A program made the position numbers and the translations under genes. A stretch of 64,000 nucleotides of DNA from Herbiconiux aconitum (GTDB lineage Bacteria > Actinomycetota > Actinomycetes > Actinomycetales > Microbacteriaceae). The stretch lies in contig NZ_JANLCM010000001.1 of the NCBI RefSeq assembly GCF_024979235.1, positions 186,001 through 250,000 on the forward strand. Reading direction: 5' to 3'. Shown here piece by piece: positions 56,711 through 64,000 of the stretch (position 1 is its first letter; every line of letters starts with the position of its first letter). Below the pieces are notes generated by a model. That model was given only the letters and a program-made list of their open reading frames with translations. It was not told the DNA's origin and did no database searches.

Positions 56711-56950
56711 CTGTTCTCCTTATATATGTCACAAGGCGGCCGACGAACATCCGGAATGAGTCCGGAGCGACTCCGTGCACCTTCGCGGCCGATGACGGTT
56801 ACGACTGATCCGTCAGGCACACCATACACATACCCTGCCTGGGGGAACCTAATCAGGCCGTTCGCCCACGAAGAAATCAGCTCCCATTGCGCCTGCAGCG
56901 TAAGGAGGGACAATGGTGATGACCACTTCAATGGAGAGGGGCTGGGCACC

Positions 56951-57184
56951 ATGGCAGCAACCGAGAACGACAGCTACACAGCGAAGTTCACCGACGGACC
57001 GCTCGAAGGAAAGACCATCCGCACCGACTTCACGGATGCCGGTGAACCACACGCGCGCCTCACCATCCCGGCCGCGTCGAGCGCGAAGAAGTACCTCTAC
57101 CGGCGCTCGTCGGGCCTGGAGTTCGGCGAGTCCGAGCGCCCCAGCGCGGTCGACTACCGCTACGTCGAGGCCATCGTCAGCTGA
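56951..57184 (+). CDS. Small conserved protein of unknown function
   Basis: The 77-aa product begins MAATENDSYTAKFTDGPLEG and is acidic with a beta-strand-rich pattern. It has TIRTDFTDAGEPHARLTIP and a C-terminal YRYVEAIVS. No enzymatic motif is visible. It is divergent from topA, and ATG 56951 has GAGAGGGG about ten bases before it. Similar short proteins occur near topA in related actinobacteria, to my recollection; no role is assigned. Confidence 0.7.
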   Translation: MAATENDSYTAKFTDGPLEGKTIRTDFTDAGEPHARLTIPAASSAKKYLYRRSSGLEFGESERPSAVDYRYVEAIVS

Positions 57185-57257
57185 GGCCGGAGCCGACCGG
57201 TCAGCGGATGAGCTGACGTGTCAGCGGAGCTGGCTGCTCACCGGATGAGCTGAATCG

Positions 57258-57707
57258 TCAGCGGAGTTCGGGTGGCCCGGCACGAGCGGAGGCGTCGATC
57301 GAGACGCCGAGCACGGTGGCAGAGACCCGCACGGTCGCACGACCACTCGGGTCGACTCCGCAGTCCGAGAGGGACACTCCGAGAGCTCCGGCGAGCCCCG
57401 AGGCCGCGTCGCACGGCGAGCCGGCGACGCGGCCGGATGCGGTGTCGGCTGCGGCGAGCGCCGCCGCGTCGGCGGCGCCCTGAAGGTGCTGCCGCGCAGA
57501 GAGCGCACCGCCGATCGGCGCGATCGCGACGAGCAAGGCGCAGAGCACCCCGATCACGGCGAGGCCCGTGATCCCTCCGCTTCCGCTCTCCCCCGCCACG
57601 CCAACCACATCGCCCGTCGCGGCGGACGAATGGACCGGTGCTCTGGTCGCATGGGCGTGGCGGAGGAGCCCGCCCGCATCGCTCGTTCGGGGTGGATGTC
57701 GAGTCAT
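57258..57707 (-). CDS. TadE/TadG-like pilus-associated protein (Rv3654c type)
   Basis: This 149-aa protein has a charged, His/Arg-rich N-terminus, one hydrophobic segment (GITGLAVIGVLCALLVAIAP), then LSARQHLQGAADAAALAAADTASG, typical of TadE/G-like minor pilus proteins, and a Cys pair in the extracellular part. It follows the TadE gene with a four-base overlap (ATGA). A role in assembly of a Flp-type pilus is inferred from operon context, matching the Rv3654c position in mycobacteria. Confidence 0.78.
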   Translation of the reverse strand: MTRHPPRTSDAGGLLRHAHATRAPVHSSAATGDVVGVAGESGSGGITGLAVIGVLCALLVAIAPIGGALSARQHLQGAADAAALAAADTASGRVAGSPCDAASGLAGALGVSLSDCGVDPSGRATVRVSATVLGVSIDASARAGPPELR

Positions 57708-58093
57708 CGGCCTGCCGGCTCCGGGGCGGGCATCGTGGTGTCGTCGAGCGCGCATCCGCGCCCATCGAAGGAGAAGAGCGCGCCGAGGAGCCCCGGCGAC
57801 ACCTCGGCTCGCGCGGTCACGCAGACCACCGAGCCGAGGTGTTCGACGCTCATCTGCGCTCCCGGCTGTGCGCGAGCCACTCGGGATGCGGCCAGGCTCT
57901 CGGAATCGCCGCGACCGAGGATGCGCGCGGCGTCCGCCGCCGCATCCGTCAACGCCACCCGCACGGCGCCGAGTTGCACCACGCCCACGGCGAGCGCGAG
58001 CACCACGGCGACGGCCGGCAGGATCATCGCGAATTCCGCCGTCACCGAGCCCGACTCGGATCGCCACCGGTCAGACCGAGATGGAGAGCGCAC
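57704..58093 (-). CDS. TadE-family pilus assembly protein
   Basis: This 129-aa protein has the TadE start ESGSVTAEFAMILPAVAVVLALAVGVVQLG, a membrane helix preceded by the conserved Ala-Glu-Phe, then ALTDAAADAARILGRGD. Two cysteines in the C-terminal part may pair outside. The start at ATG 58091-58093 lies within the end of the DUF4244 pilin gene (58071), so the genes overlap by 23 bases. It belongs to the leftward Flp/Tad locus. Confidence 0.85.
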   Translation of the reverse strand: MRSPSRSDRWRSESGSVTAEFAMILPAVAVVLALAVGVVQLGAVRVALTDAAADAARILGRGDSESLAASRVARAQPGAQMSVEHLGSVVCVTARAEVSPGLLGALFSFDGRGCALDDTTMPAPEPAGR

Positions 58094-58319
58094 GATGGAT
58101 GATGTCGGTCAGCATGCCCTTGATGTCGTCGCCTCGCAGAACGACGACGAGCAGCCCGGCGAACCCGACGGCGGCGAGCGTCGCGATCGCGTACTCCGCC
58201 GTCGCAGCGCCCGACTCCTCGCGGAGGGCGCGTGCTGCTCGCCGGAGCAGCTCCGGCGCGCTGGGGTGGTGGGACGTCGGGCTGTGCACGAAGGCAGCAG
58301 TGGTGAGCGGGATGGACAT
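58071..58319 (-). CDS. DUF4244 small pilin-like protein (Flp type)
   Basis: This 82-aa protein has a basic N-terminal half followed by ESGAATAEYAIATLAAVGFAG, a hydrophobic helix with the Gly/Ala-Glu-Tyr arrangement of Flp pilins, and a short C-terminal tail DIKGMLTDIIHRAL. A prepilin peptidase would cut before the hydrophobic stretch; none is encoded in the window. The start chosen is ATG 58317-58319 behind AAGGA; an in-frame extension upstream is spanned by direct repeats and lacks similarity. It is the likely structural subunit. Confidence 0.8.
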   Translation of the reverse strand: MSIPLTTAAFVHSPTSHHPSAPELLRRAARALREESGAATAEYAIATLAAVGFAGLLVVVLRGDDIKGMLTDIIHRALSISV

Positions 58320-58353
58320 GGTGGTGTTCCTTTCTACGGGGGGGGTGATGAGA

Positions 58354-58422
58354 AGCGTCGATGGGAGCGCACGCGGGATGACGATGGGGTGCACATTGAG
58401 CGTCGATGGGAGCCCACGCGGA
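58354..58422. repeat. Pair of 24-bp direct repeats upstream of the pilin gene
   Basis: AGCGTCGATGGGAGCGCACG at 58354 onward and AGCGTCGATGGGAGCCCACG at 58399 onward share 22 of 24 bases (58354-58377 and 58399-58422) at 45-base spacing. They lie in the 181-base gap between the TadB/C-like gene and the pilin gene, 35 bases before the pilin start. No other feature was seen in the gap. Confidence 0.65.
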
Positions 58423-58500
58423 TGGTCGATGCGAGTGCAGGTGTGAGCGTCCATGGGGCTCATGCGGAGTGTCGGTGGCCTCCTCATGTGCGATCGCCGA

Positions 58501-59541
58501 TCACGCGAGGTCGGTGCTGGAGAGCACACCGATCAGCACGGGCGCGACCGCGAGGAGCATGAAGGCCGGGAGTACGCACACGCCGAGTGGGAGCATCAGC
58601 CAGGTGCCGAGACGAGCAGCTCGCTCCGTGGCTTGGCTGACGGCGTCACGCCGCACCCGCGCGGCCTCGTTGCGCAGCAACTCGCCGGGTGGCGCCCCGG
58701 AACGCGCTGCGAGGGCGAGCACCGACTCGACGGCTGCCGAATCGGAGTCGGCGTCGAGCCCGAACCGCGACATCGTCTCGCCGACGAGTTGTCGTGCCTG
58801 AGGCAGGGAACCACCACCGGCGACGGCCACCGCAACGAGGTCGAGCGACAGTCCGGGGGCCGACTCGATCCGTCGTGCACGGCGGAGCAGGGCACCGCTC
58901 CAGAAGCGCCCCGTCGCCATCAGGATGAGACCCGACGCGAGGCAGGCGAGTCCGGGCGGGGACCCGAGCAAGGCCGACCCGGTGTCGAGCCCGAGCAGCC
59001 ATCCCGACGCGAGCGAGATGATCGGCAGCACAGCGACGAGCCTGGTCGTCGCCGCCGGCCCCGCCAGCGCAGCCGATGTCTCACGTTCGACCTTGCCGAC
59101 AGCACGCAACGAATCGGCGATGTCGTTCAGGCATCGGGCGAGCGGAGCACCCGCTTCGCTCGCCACGAACCAGGCGGCCGCGAGCACGCTCCAGGGATCG
59201 CCGTCGAGACTCGCCGTGTTCGCACGCGATCGGCTCGACGGCACGCGACCTCGGGCGGCCATCGCGACGGCTTCAGCGACACCCGCTCCGCGCTCGATCC
59301 GGCGAGCGATCGACAGGAGCACCCGATCATCGGCGCCCTCGGCCGCGTAGCTCCACGCCGTCGCGGGGGAGACGCCGGCTCCGATCAAGACAGCCAGCCG
59401 CTCCACCACGGCTCCGAGGTGCTCGGCGGCCGGCCGGCGACTCCGCCCGCGCGCAACCGTCTGCGGCACGGCGCGCGGCGGCGTGGTCGACCCCGCTCGA
59501 CTCCTCCGATGCGGGTGGCGGTTCGATGACGTGGTCAACAC
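58501..59541 (-). CDS. Type II secretion F-domain protein (TadB/TadC-like platform)
   Basis: This 346-aa membrane protein has two copies of the T2SF-type hydrophobic arrangement: an N-terminal helical domain (AVVERLAVLIGAGVSPATAW, ARRIERGAGVAEA), helices TTRLVAVLPIISLASGWLLG and GLACLASGLILMATG, a second cytoplasmic domain with GGSLPQARQLVGETM, and a last pair of helices. It anchors the TadA ATPase. The GTG at 59539-59541 overlaps the tadA stop. Mycobacteria encode two such proteins here (Rv3658c and Rv3657c); this locus has a single gene. Confidence 0.85.
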   Translation of the reverse strand: MLTTSSNRHPHRRSRAGSTTPPRAVPQTVARGRSRRPAAEHLGAVVERLAVLIGAGVSPATAWSYAAEGADDRVLLSIARRIERGAGVAEAVAMAARGRVPSSRSRANTASLDGDPWSVLAAAWFVASEAGAPLARCLNDIADSLRAVGKVERETSAALAGPAATTRLVAVLPIISLASGWLLGLDTGSALLGSPPGLACLASGLILMATGRFWSGALLRRARRIESAPGLSLDLVAVAVAGGGSLPQARQLVGETMSRFGLDADSDSAAVESVLALAARSGAPPGELLRNEAARVRRDAVSQATERAARLGTWLMLPLGVCVLPAFMLLAVAPVLIGVLSSTDLA

Positions 59542-60554
59542 GATGCGCCCTCGAGCGCGGACTCGCTGGTCACACCCGCGTCGATCTCCGGCACCGGCAC
59601 TGGCACAACCACCGGCACGACCACCAGCCGGTCGCGCTCGTCGAGCGCCAGCCGCCCGAACTCCTCGATCTCGCGCCGCTGCTTCGATCGCCGCAGATGG
59701 CACACGAGCCCGATCGCACTCACCGCCTGACGCGCCACCGCCTCGGCGTTGAGCCCGGCCAGCGCACCGAGCGCTTCGAGGCGAGCCGGCACGTCGGCGA
59801 TCGCGTTGGCGTGCAGCGTGCCCGCTCCCCCGTCGTGCCCGGTGTTCAGCGCCGAGAGCAGTTCACGGATCTCAGCCCCACGGCACTCGCCGAGCACGAG
59901 CCGATCGGGACGCATCCGGAGCGCTTGGCGCACCAGTTCGGCGAGCCCGACGGCGCCTGCGCCCTCGAGGTTCGGCTGCCGCGCTTCGAGCGCGACGACG
60001 TGCGGATGGTCGATACGCAGCTCGGTCACGTCTTCGATGACGACGAGGCGGTCGCCCGGATCGGCCGCTGCGAGGAATGCGGAGAGGAAGGTCGTCTTGC
60101 CGCTGCCTCCGGCGCCGGAGATCAGAACGTTGGTGCGGTCGCGCACGGCCGACTCGATCAGCGCGCGACGAGACGCGCCGAGCGAACCCGCCCCGAACAG
60201 TCCCCGTTGGTCGAGCTCGCCGATTCGAGGATGCCCGCGCTGCGGGACCCGCACCGAGATGAGCGTTCCGCCCGTCGAGATCGGTGGCAGCACGACGTGC
60301 ACCCGTCGGCCTTCCACCCGCACGTCGACGCACGGCGTCGACTCGTCGATGTGCCGCCCGCCGCGCGCGACGAGGCGCACCGCGAACTCGCGCAGCCGAT
60401 CTTCACCGGGGCACGACCATTCGGTCTCGAGGCAGGCGCCCGAGCCACGATCGACCCACAGTTCTCGATGACCGTTGACGAACAGGTCGGTGACGGATGG
60501 GTCGTCGAGATAGGGGGCGAGCGGGCCGAAGGCCGAGTCGGGAGGGCGGGTCAT
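59535..60554 (-). CDS. TadA/CpaF-type pilus assembly ATPase
   Basis: This 339-aa protein has an N-terminal domain with VTDLFVNG, Walker A GAGGSGKT (147-154), an Asp box [11 protein letters not shown], Walker [16 protein letters not shown] and a His box GTLHAN. It powers assembly of the Flp-type pilus at the inner face of the membrane. It heads the tad gene cluster: tadA, platform, pilin, TadE, TadE/G-like. ATG 60552-60554 is the start. An upstream partner such as Rv3660c is not present between it and acs. Confidence 0.92.
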   Translation of the reverse strand: MTRPPDSAFGPLAPYLDDPSVTDLFVNGHRELWVDRGSGACLETEWSCPGEDRLREFAVRLVARGGRHIDESTPCVDVRVEGRRVHVVLPPISTGGTLISVRVPQRGHPRIGELDQRGLFGAGSLGASRRALIESAVRDRTNVLISGAGGSGKTTFLSAFLAAADPGDRLVVIEDVTELRIDHPHVVALEARQPNLEGAGAVGLAELVRQALRMRPDRLVLGECRGAEIRELLSALNTGHDGGAGTLHANAIADVPARLEALGALAGLNAEAVARQAVSAIGLVCHLRRSKQRREIEEFGRLALDERDRLVVVPVVVPVPVPEIDAGVTSESALEGASC

Positions 60555-60669
60555 GCCGAGAATCTACGAGTCTCAGAAGCCCGGTAGACCGGGGGCGGTG
60601 GATCGGTGGAGAACCCGGCTCGCGCATCCGATTGTGGAGAACTGGTGAAGCGGCCGTTAAAGATAAAGG

Positions 60670-60700
60670 GGCGGCACCCAATGGGGGGAAGGGTGCCGCC
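60670..60700. repeat. Hairpin in the tadA-acs intergenic region
   Basis: GGCGGCACCC (60670-60679) and GGGTGCCGCC (60691-60700) form a perfect 10-base stem over an 11-base G-rich loop. It lies in the 398-base divergent gap between tadA and acs, preceded by an A/T-rich stretch. It may be a leader structure or regulatory site. The rest of the gap shows no gene. Confidence 0.5.
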
Positions 60701-60952
60701 GCAGCAACGCTGGATTGGGGGGAATCTCTATTGCGCTGCATCCAAACACGAGGTTTGGTAGCTCCGAGTTTACTCGTTGGAAACATGCACGCAAACCACT
60801 CCAGCGAATTCTCAGCGACGTTCTCGACGCCTCGCCGACACCCGCGCAGGCGTCGAAAAACGCTGTCCGACCGTGCGGCGTCACGGAGTCCTCGCCCGCC
60901 GACGGGGTGCAGTATCGTCGGAGAAGGTTCGGCGCAAAGGAGCAGCGGAAGC

Positions 60953-62911
60953 ATGACCATGAACAACATCGACAACCTCTTGCACGAGTCGCGCAGGTTC
61001 CCGCCGAGCGAGGTCTTCGCCGCCGGGTCCGCCGAGACCCGGCGGCTCTATGAGGAGGCCGCGGCCGATCGCGAGGGGTTCTGGGCCAAGCAGGCGAAAG
61101 AGCTGCTGCACTGGCACAAGCCCTTCACCCAGACGCTCGACTGGACGAACCCGCCCTTCGCGAAATGGTTCGGCGACGGCGAGCTGAACGTCGCCTACAA
61201 CTGCCTCGACCGGCACGTGCTCGCAGGCAACGGCGACCGCGTCGCGCTGCACTGGGAGGGCGAGCCCGGCGACCAGCGCACCATCACCTATGCCGAGCTA
61301 ACTGCCGAGGTCAAGAAGGCCGCGAACCTCCTCGCTGCCCTCGGCATCGGAGCCGGCGACCGGGTCGCCATCTACCTGCCTGTGGTTCCCGAAGCCCTCA
61401 TCGCGATGCTCGCCGTCGCCCGGCTCGGTGCCATCCATTCCGTCGTGTTCGGCGGATTCAGCGCCGAGAGCCTGCGCGCCCGCATCGACGACGCCGAAGC
61501 CAAGCTCGTCATCACGGCCGATGGCGGCTACCGCAAGGGCAAGGTCTTCCCGCTGAAGGCCGCGGTCGACGCGGCACTGACTCTGACCGACAAAGCAAGC
61601 TCCGTCACGAACGTGCTGGTGGTCAAGCGCGGCGGCAACGACGTCGAGTGGACCCACGGCCGCGACCTCTGGTGGCACGACGAGATCGCCCAGGTCGACT
61701 CCGAACACACCGCCAAGCCGTTCCCCGCCGAGAACCCGCTGTTCATCCTCTACACGAGCGGCACCACGGGAAAGCCGAAGGGCATCCTGCACACCAGCGG
61801 CGGCTACCTCACCCAGGTGGCGTTCTCACACCGGCAGGTCTTCGACCTCAAGCCCGAGACCGACGTCTACTGGTGCACGGCCGACGTCGGCTGGGTCACC
61901 GGCCACAGCTACACCGTCTACGGCCCGCTTGCGAACGGCACCACGCAGGTGCTCTACGAGGGCACGCCCGACACCCCGCATCCGGGTCGCTGGTGGGAGC
62001 TCATTCAGAAGTACGGGGTCACGACCCTCTACACGGCGCCTACCGCGATCCGCACCTTCATGAAGCTCGGGCGCCAGATTCCGCAGGAGTTCGACCTCTC
62101 GAGCCTGCGCGTGCTCGGTTCAGTCGGTGAGCCGATCAACCCCGAGGCCTGGATCTGGTATCGCGACGTCATCGGCGGTGGCGAGACGCCTGTGGTCGAC
62201 ACCTGGTGGCAGACCGAGACGGGCGCCATCATGGTCTCCGCCCTGCCCGGGGTCACCACCCTGAAGCCGGGGTCGGCCCAGGTGCCGCTGCCCGGCATCT
62301 CGATCGACATCGTGACGGATGACGGCACGCCCGTGGGCAAAGACGAGGGCGGCCTGCTCGTGGTCACCGAGCCCTGGCCGGCGATGCTCCGCGGCATCTG
62401 GGGCGACCCGGAGCGCTTCAAGGAGACCTACTGGGAGAAGTTCGGCGACCGGTACTTCGCCGGCGACGGCGCCCGCTACGACAAAGACGGCGACATCTGG
62501 TTGATGGGCCGCGTCGACGACGTGATGAACGTCTCCGGGCACCGCCTGTCGACGGCGGAGATCGAATCGAGCCTGGTGGCGCATCCGATGGTCGCCGAAG
62601 CCGCCGTGGTCGGCGCGAGCGACGAGACCACCGGACAGGCCGTCGTCGCGTTCGTCATCACCCGCGCCAGCCAAGCGGATGCCGCGGGCAAAGACGATGC
62701 GGCCGCCGTGCTGCGGGCGCACGTGACGCAGCAGATCGGCGCGATCGCCCGGCCTCGTCAGATCTTCATCGTCTCCGAGCTGCCGAAGACCCGCTCGGGC
62801 AAGATCATGCGCCGCCTCCTGCGCGACGTCGCCGAGGGCCGCGAGATCGGTGACACGACCACGCTCGCCGACGCGAACGTCATGACCCTCATCAGCGAAA
62901 CGCTGCGTTGA
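60953..62911 (+). CDS. acs: Acetyl-CoA synthetase
   Basis: This 652-aa protein has the AMP-forming signature [46 protein letters not shown] and the regulatory lysine in [10 protein letters not shown]. It activates acetate to acetyl-CoA. The C-terminal lysine motif is the usual site for reversible acetylation. ATG 60953 is preferred, behind AAAGGAG; ATG 60959 is a close alternative. It ends 15 bases before a palindromic repeat. Confidence 0.96.
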   Translation: MTMNNIDNLLHESRRFPPSEVFAAGSAETRRLYEEAAADREGFWAKQAKELLHWHKPFTQTLDWTNPPFAKWFGDGELNVAYNCLDRHVLAGNGDRVALHWEGEPGDQRTITYAELTAEVKKAANLLAALGIGAGDRVAIYLPVVPEALIAMLAVARLGAIHSVVFGGFSAESLRARIDDAEAKLVITADGGYRKGKVFPLKAAVDAALTLTDKASSVTNVLVVKRGGNDVEWTHGRDLWWHDEIAQVDSEHTAKPFPAENPLFILYTSGTTGKPKGILHTSGGYLTQVAFSHRQVFDLKPETDVYWCTADVGWVTGHSYTVYGPLANGTTQVLYEGTPDTPHPGRWWELIQKYGVTTLYTAPTAIRTFMKLGRQIPQEFDLSSLRVLGSVGEPINPEAWIWYRDVIGGGETPVVDTWWQTETGAIMVSALPGVTTLKPGSAQVPLPGISIDIVTDDGTPVGKDEGGLLVVTEPWPAMLRGIWGDPERFKETYWEKFGDRYFAGDGARYDKDGDIWLMGRVDDVMNVSGHRLSTAEIESSLVAHPMVAEAAVVGASDETTGQAVVAFVITRASQADAAGKDDAAAVLRAHVTQQIGAIARPRQIFIVSELPKTRSGKIMRRLLRDVAEGREIGDTTTLADANVMTLISETLR

Positions 62912-62926
62912 CCCCGCTGACCTCGT

Positions 62927-62986
62927 CGCGATTCGCCAAAATCCGCCCTCATTCACGCTGAAGAGGGCGGATTGTGGCGAGTCGCG
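62927..62986. repeat. Palindromic repeat between convergent acs and ridA
   Basis: Arms CGCGATTCGCCAAAATCCGC (from 62927) and its inverted partner (62964-62986) match at 21 of 23 positions across a 14-base loop. This is the CGCCAAA family of 25962 and 7986. It occupies nearly the whole gap between the two stops, and could serve as a bidirectional terminator. Confidence 0.82.
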
Positions 62987-62995
62987 GGGTGGAGG

Positions 62996-63466
62996 CTACG
63001 CGAACTCGACGATGAGCTCGACCTCGACCGGGGAGTCGAGCGGCAGCACCGCGACGCCGACGGCCGAGCGCGCGTGCACACCGCGGTCGCCGAACACCGC
63101 CCCGAGGAACTCGGATGCGCCGTTGATGACGCCCGGCTGCCCGGTGAACGACGGATCGGATGCGACGAAGCCCGTGACCTTCACGACTCGCGTCACGCGA
63201 TCGAGCGAACCGAGCACACTCTCCACCGCGGCCAGCGCGTTGAGCGCCGCGGTCTGAGCGAACTCCTTCGCCGCAGCGGGCGAGACGAGCGAGTCGCCCT
63301 CGCCCACCTTTCCGGTCTGCGAGAGCGCTCCGTCGACGAAGGGCAACTGCCCTGCGGTGAAGACCAGATTGCCCGAGATGACGGCCGGGACGTAGGCACC
63401 GGCCGGCACCGACACGGTCGGAAGGGTGATTCCCAGCTCGGCGAGGCGGTCGGTGATCTGCGACAT
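62996..63466 (-). CDS. RidA (YjgF/YER057c/UK114) family protein
   Basis: This 156-aa protein has the RidA-family features YVPAVISGNLVFTAGQLP, GDSLVSPAAAKEFAQTAALNALA and VKVTGFVASDPSFTGQPGVINGAS. Members hydrolyse reactive enamine/imine intermediates from PLP enzymes. It lacks the strict C-terminal Arg motif of the archetypal RidA subgroup, so it may belong to a related clade of this fold. It starts at ATG 63464-63466; the DUF4177-like gene ends 5 bases upstream. Confidence 0.88.
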   Translation of the reverse strand: MSQITDRLAELGITLPTVSVPAGAYVPAVISGNLVFTAGQLPFVDGALSQTGKVGEGDSLVSPAAAKEFAQTAALNALAAVESVLGSLDRVTRVVKVTGFVASDPSFTGQPGVINGASEFLGAVFGDRGVHARSAVGVAVLPLDSPVEVELIVEFA

Positions 63467-63471
63467 CCGGG

Positions 63472-63636
63472 TCACTCCCCCGCCGCCGCGATCGGCCGTT
63501 TCAGGTAGGCCACGAGCCCGCCTTCCGGGCCGGTGACGATCTGAACGAGCTCCCACCCGTCCGACCCCCAGGTGTTCAAGATCGCCGCGGTGTTGTGGAT
63601 CATCAGCGGTGTCGTCACGTATTCCCAGGTAGGCAC
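63472..63636 (-). CDS. Small DUF4177-like protein
   Basis: The 54-aa product reads WEYVTTPLMIHNTAAILNTW, then GSDGWELVQIVTGPEGGLV and a short tail. The W-E-Y and G-W-E-L-V pattern is that of DUF4177. No function is known. The GTG start at 63634-63636 has GGGG before it and the gene is coupled to ridA downstream by a 5-base gap. It is divergent from the penicillin-binding protein gene across 49 bases. Confidence 0.75.
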   Translation of the reverse strand: MPTWEYVTTPLMIHNTAAILNTWGSDGWELVQIVTGPEGGLVAYLKRPIAAAGE

Positions 63637-63685
63637 GGGGCCCCTTTCACGGCTAATTGCAGGTTTGTCGCTTACCCTTGATCTT

Positions 63686-64000
63686 ATGTCTGCCCCGAAA
63701 GCCACGGCTAGCGGTGTGGTCGGGGCCATTCTCGGCATAGTAGGTATGAGCGCAATTGCGGGCATCCTCGTCACTGCCATGGTCACGCCCGCGCTCGCTG
63801 TCACCGGCATTGCCGCGAACAACTCCATCGGTATGTTCGAGAACCTCCCGAGCTACATCAAGCCGGATGCGCTTGCCGAGAAGACGAACATCTACGCCAC
63901 CCAGAGCGACGGCACCCCGGTGCTGCTCGCCTCGGTGTTCGAGCAGAACCGCGAAGAAGTGGGCTGGGACCAGATCTCCCCCTTCGTGAAGGATGCGGTC
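63686..64000 (+). CDS. Class A penicillin-binding protein, N-terminal part (runs off the window)
   Basis: The first 105 residues are in the window. There is a short cytoplasmic part, a membrane helix (VVGAILGIVGMSAIAGILVT), then a periplasmic segment FENLPSYIKPDALAEKTNIY and VLLASVFEQNREEVGWDQIS, which opens the transglycosylase domain of actinobacterial PonA-type bifunctional peptidoglycan synthases. Catalytic motifs lie beyond the edge. It starts at ATG 63686 with a short AT-rich promoter region upstream. Confidence 0.85.
   Translation, partial: MSAPKATASGVVGAILGIVGMSAIAGILVTAMVTPALAVTGIAANNSIGMFENLPSYIKPDALAEKTNIYATQSDGTPVLLASVFEQNREEVGWDQISPFVKDAV

Overview
The window is a GC-rich chromosomal segment of an actinobacterium, most likely a member of the Microbacteriaceae. 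The family call is an inference from very high GC, frequent GTG and TTG starts, the sdhCDAB layout, the GDP-mannose/polyprenol-phosphate-mannose genes and a conserved actinobacterial block acs / tad pilus genes / topA / tmk / holB. It reads as ordinary core chromosome: no insertion sequence, phage, CRISPR array or rRNA was seen, and there is one tRNA gene (tRNA-Thr, CGT).

Layout. 0-5.5 kb: an IclR regulator with a divergent S-adenosylhomocysteinase-like enzyme, a MarR regulator divergent from a luciferase-like flavin monooxygenase, a nucleoside hydrolase and a DinB-like protein. 5.5-15.2 kb: a DUF559 nuclease-like cassette, then a leftward nucleoside system (two BMP lipoproteins, an ATPase and two permeases of the NupOPQ type, cytidine deaminase, thymidine phosphorylase). 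15.2-21.3 kb: GDP-mannose synthesis and a mannosyltransferase, then sdhCDAB. 21.3-29 kb: a second DUF559 cassette, a YihY/BrkB protein, exonuclease III, trpS, an FUSC-type membrane protein, and sdaA behind a tandem glycine riboswitch. 29-35.2 kb: GtrA, polyprenol-phosphate-mannose synthase, an FMN riboswitch with ribD-ribE-ribBA-ribH, and a ribokinase-type kinase. 35.2-46.7 kb: an MHS-type transporter, a small HTH regulator with an ABC exporter, a GntR-ABC locus, a very large kinase/aminotransferase fusion, an SSADH-type dehydrogenase and nicotinamidase. 46.7-64 kb: D-Ala-D-Ala carboxypeptidase, a frameshifted Gfo/Idh oxidoreductase, tRNA-Thr, TetR, a secreted peptidase-like lipoprotein, holB-tmk-topA, tad pilus genes, acs, RidA and the start of a class A penicillin-binding protein.

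The most unusual signal is a family of short palindromic repeats with related ends (TC-T/G-CCAAA or TCTCCGTCGTTTCG). Two of its subtypes occur as direct repeats on either side of a DUF559 (Vsr/PD-(D/E)XK-like) gene, at 5.58-6.67 kb and 21.35-22.49 kb. The second pair is 79 bp on each side, with three motif copies at identical internal spacing. Other members sit alone between convergent genes (25.96, 34.27 and 62.93 kb), inside the cdd-deoA operon (7.99 kb), as a shortened relic (44.42 kb), and in frame inside the coding sequence of the fusion protein (43.04 kb). The arrangement resembles REP/RAYT systems but with a different candidate nuclease. That reading is inference.

Regulation visible in the sequence: FMN and tandem glycine riboswitches; two MarR-type operators that each overlap the -35 of one divergent promoter; two palindromes over a leaderless promoter of a 71-aa HTH gene, using the same GTTGAC half-site and the same 27-bp spacing as the MarR locus; a 24-bp GntR operator; and an intra-locus terminator after the first BMP gene.
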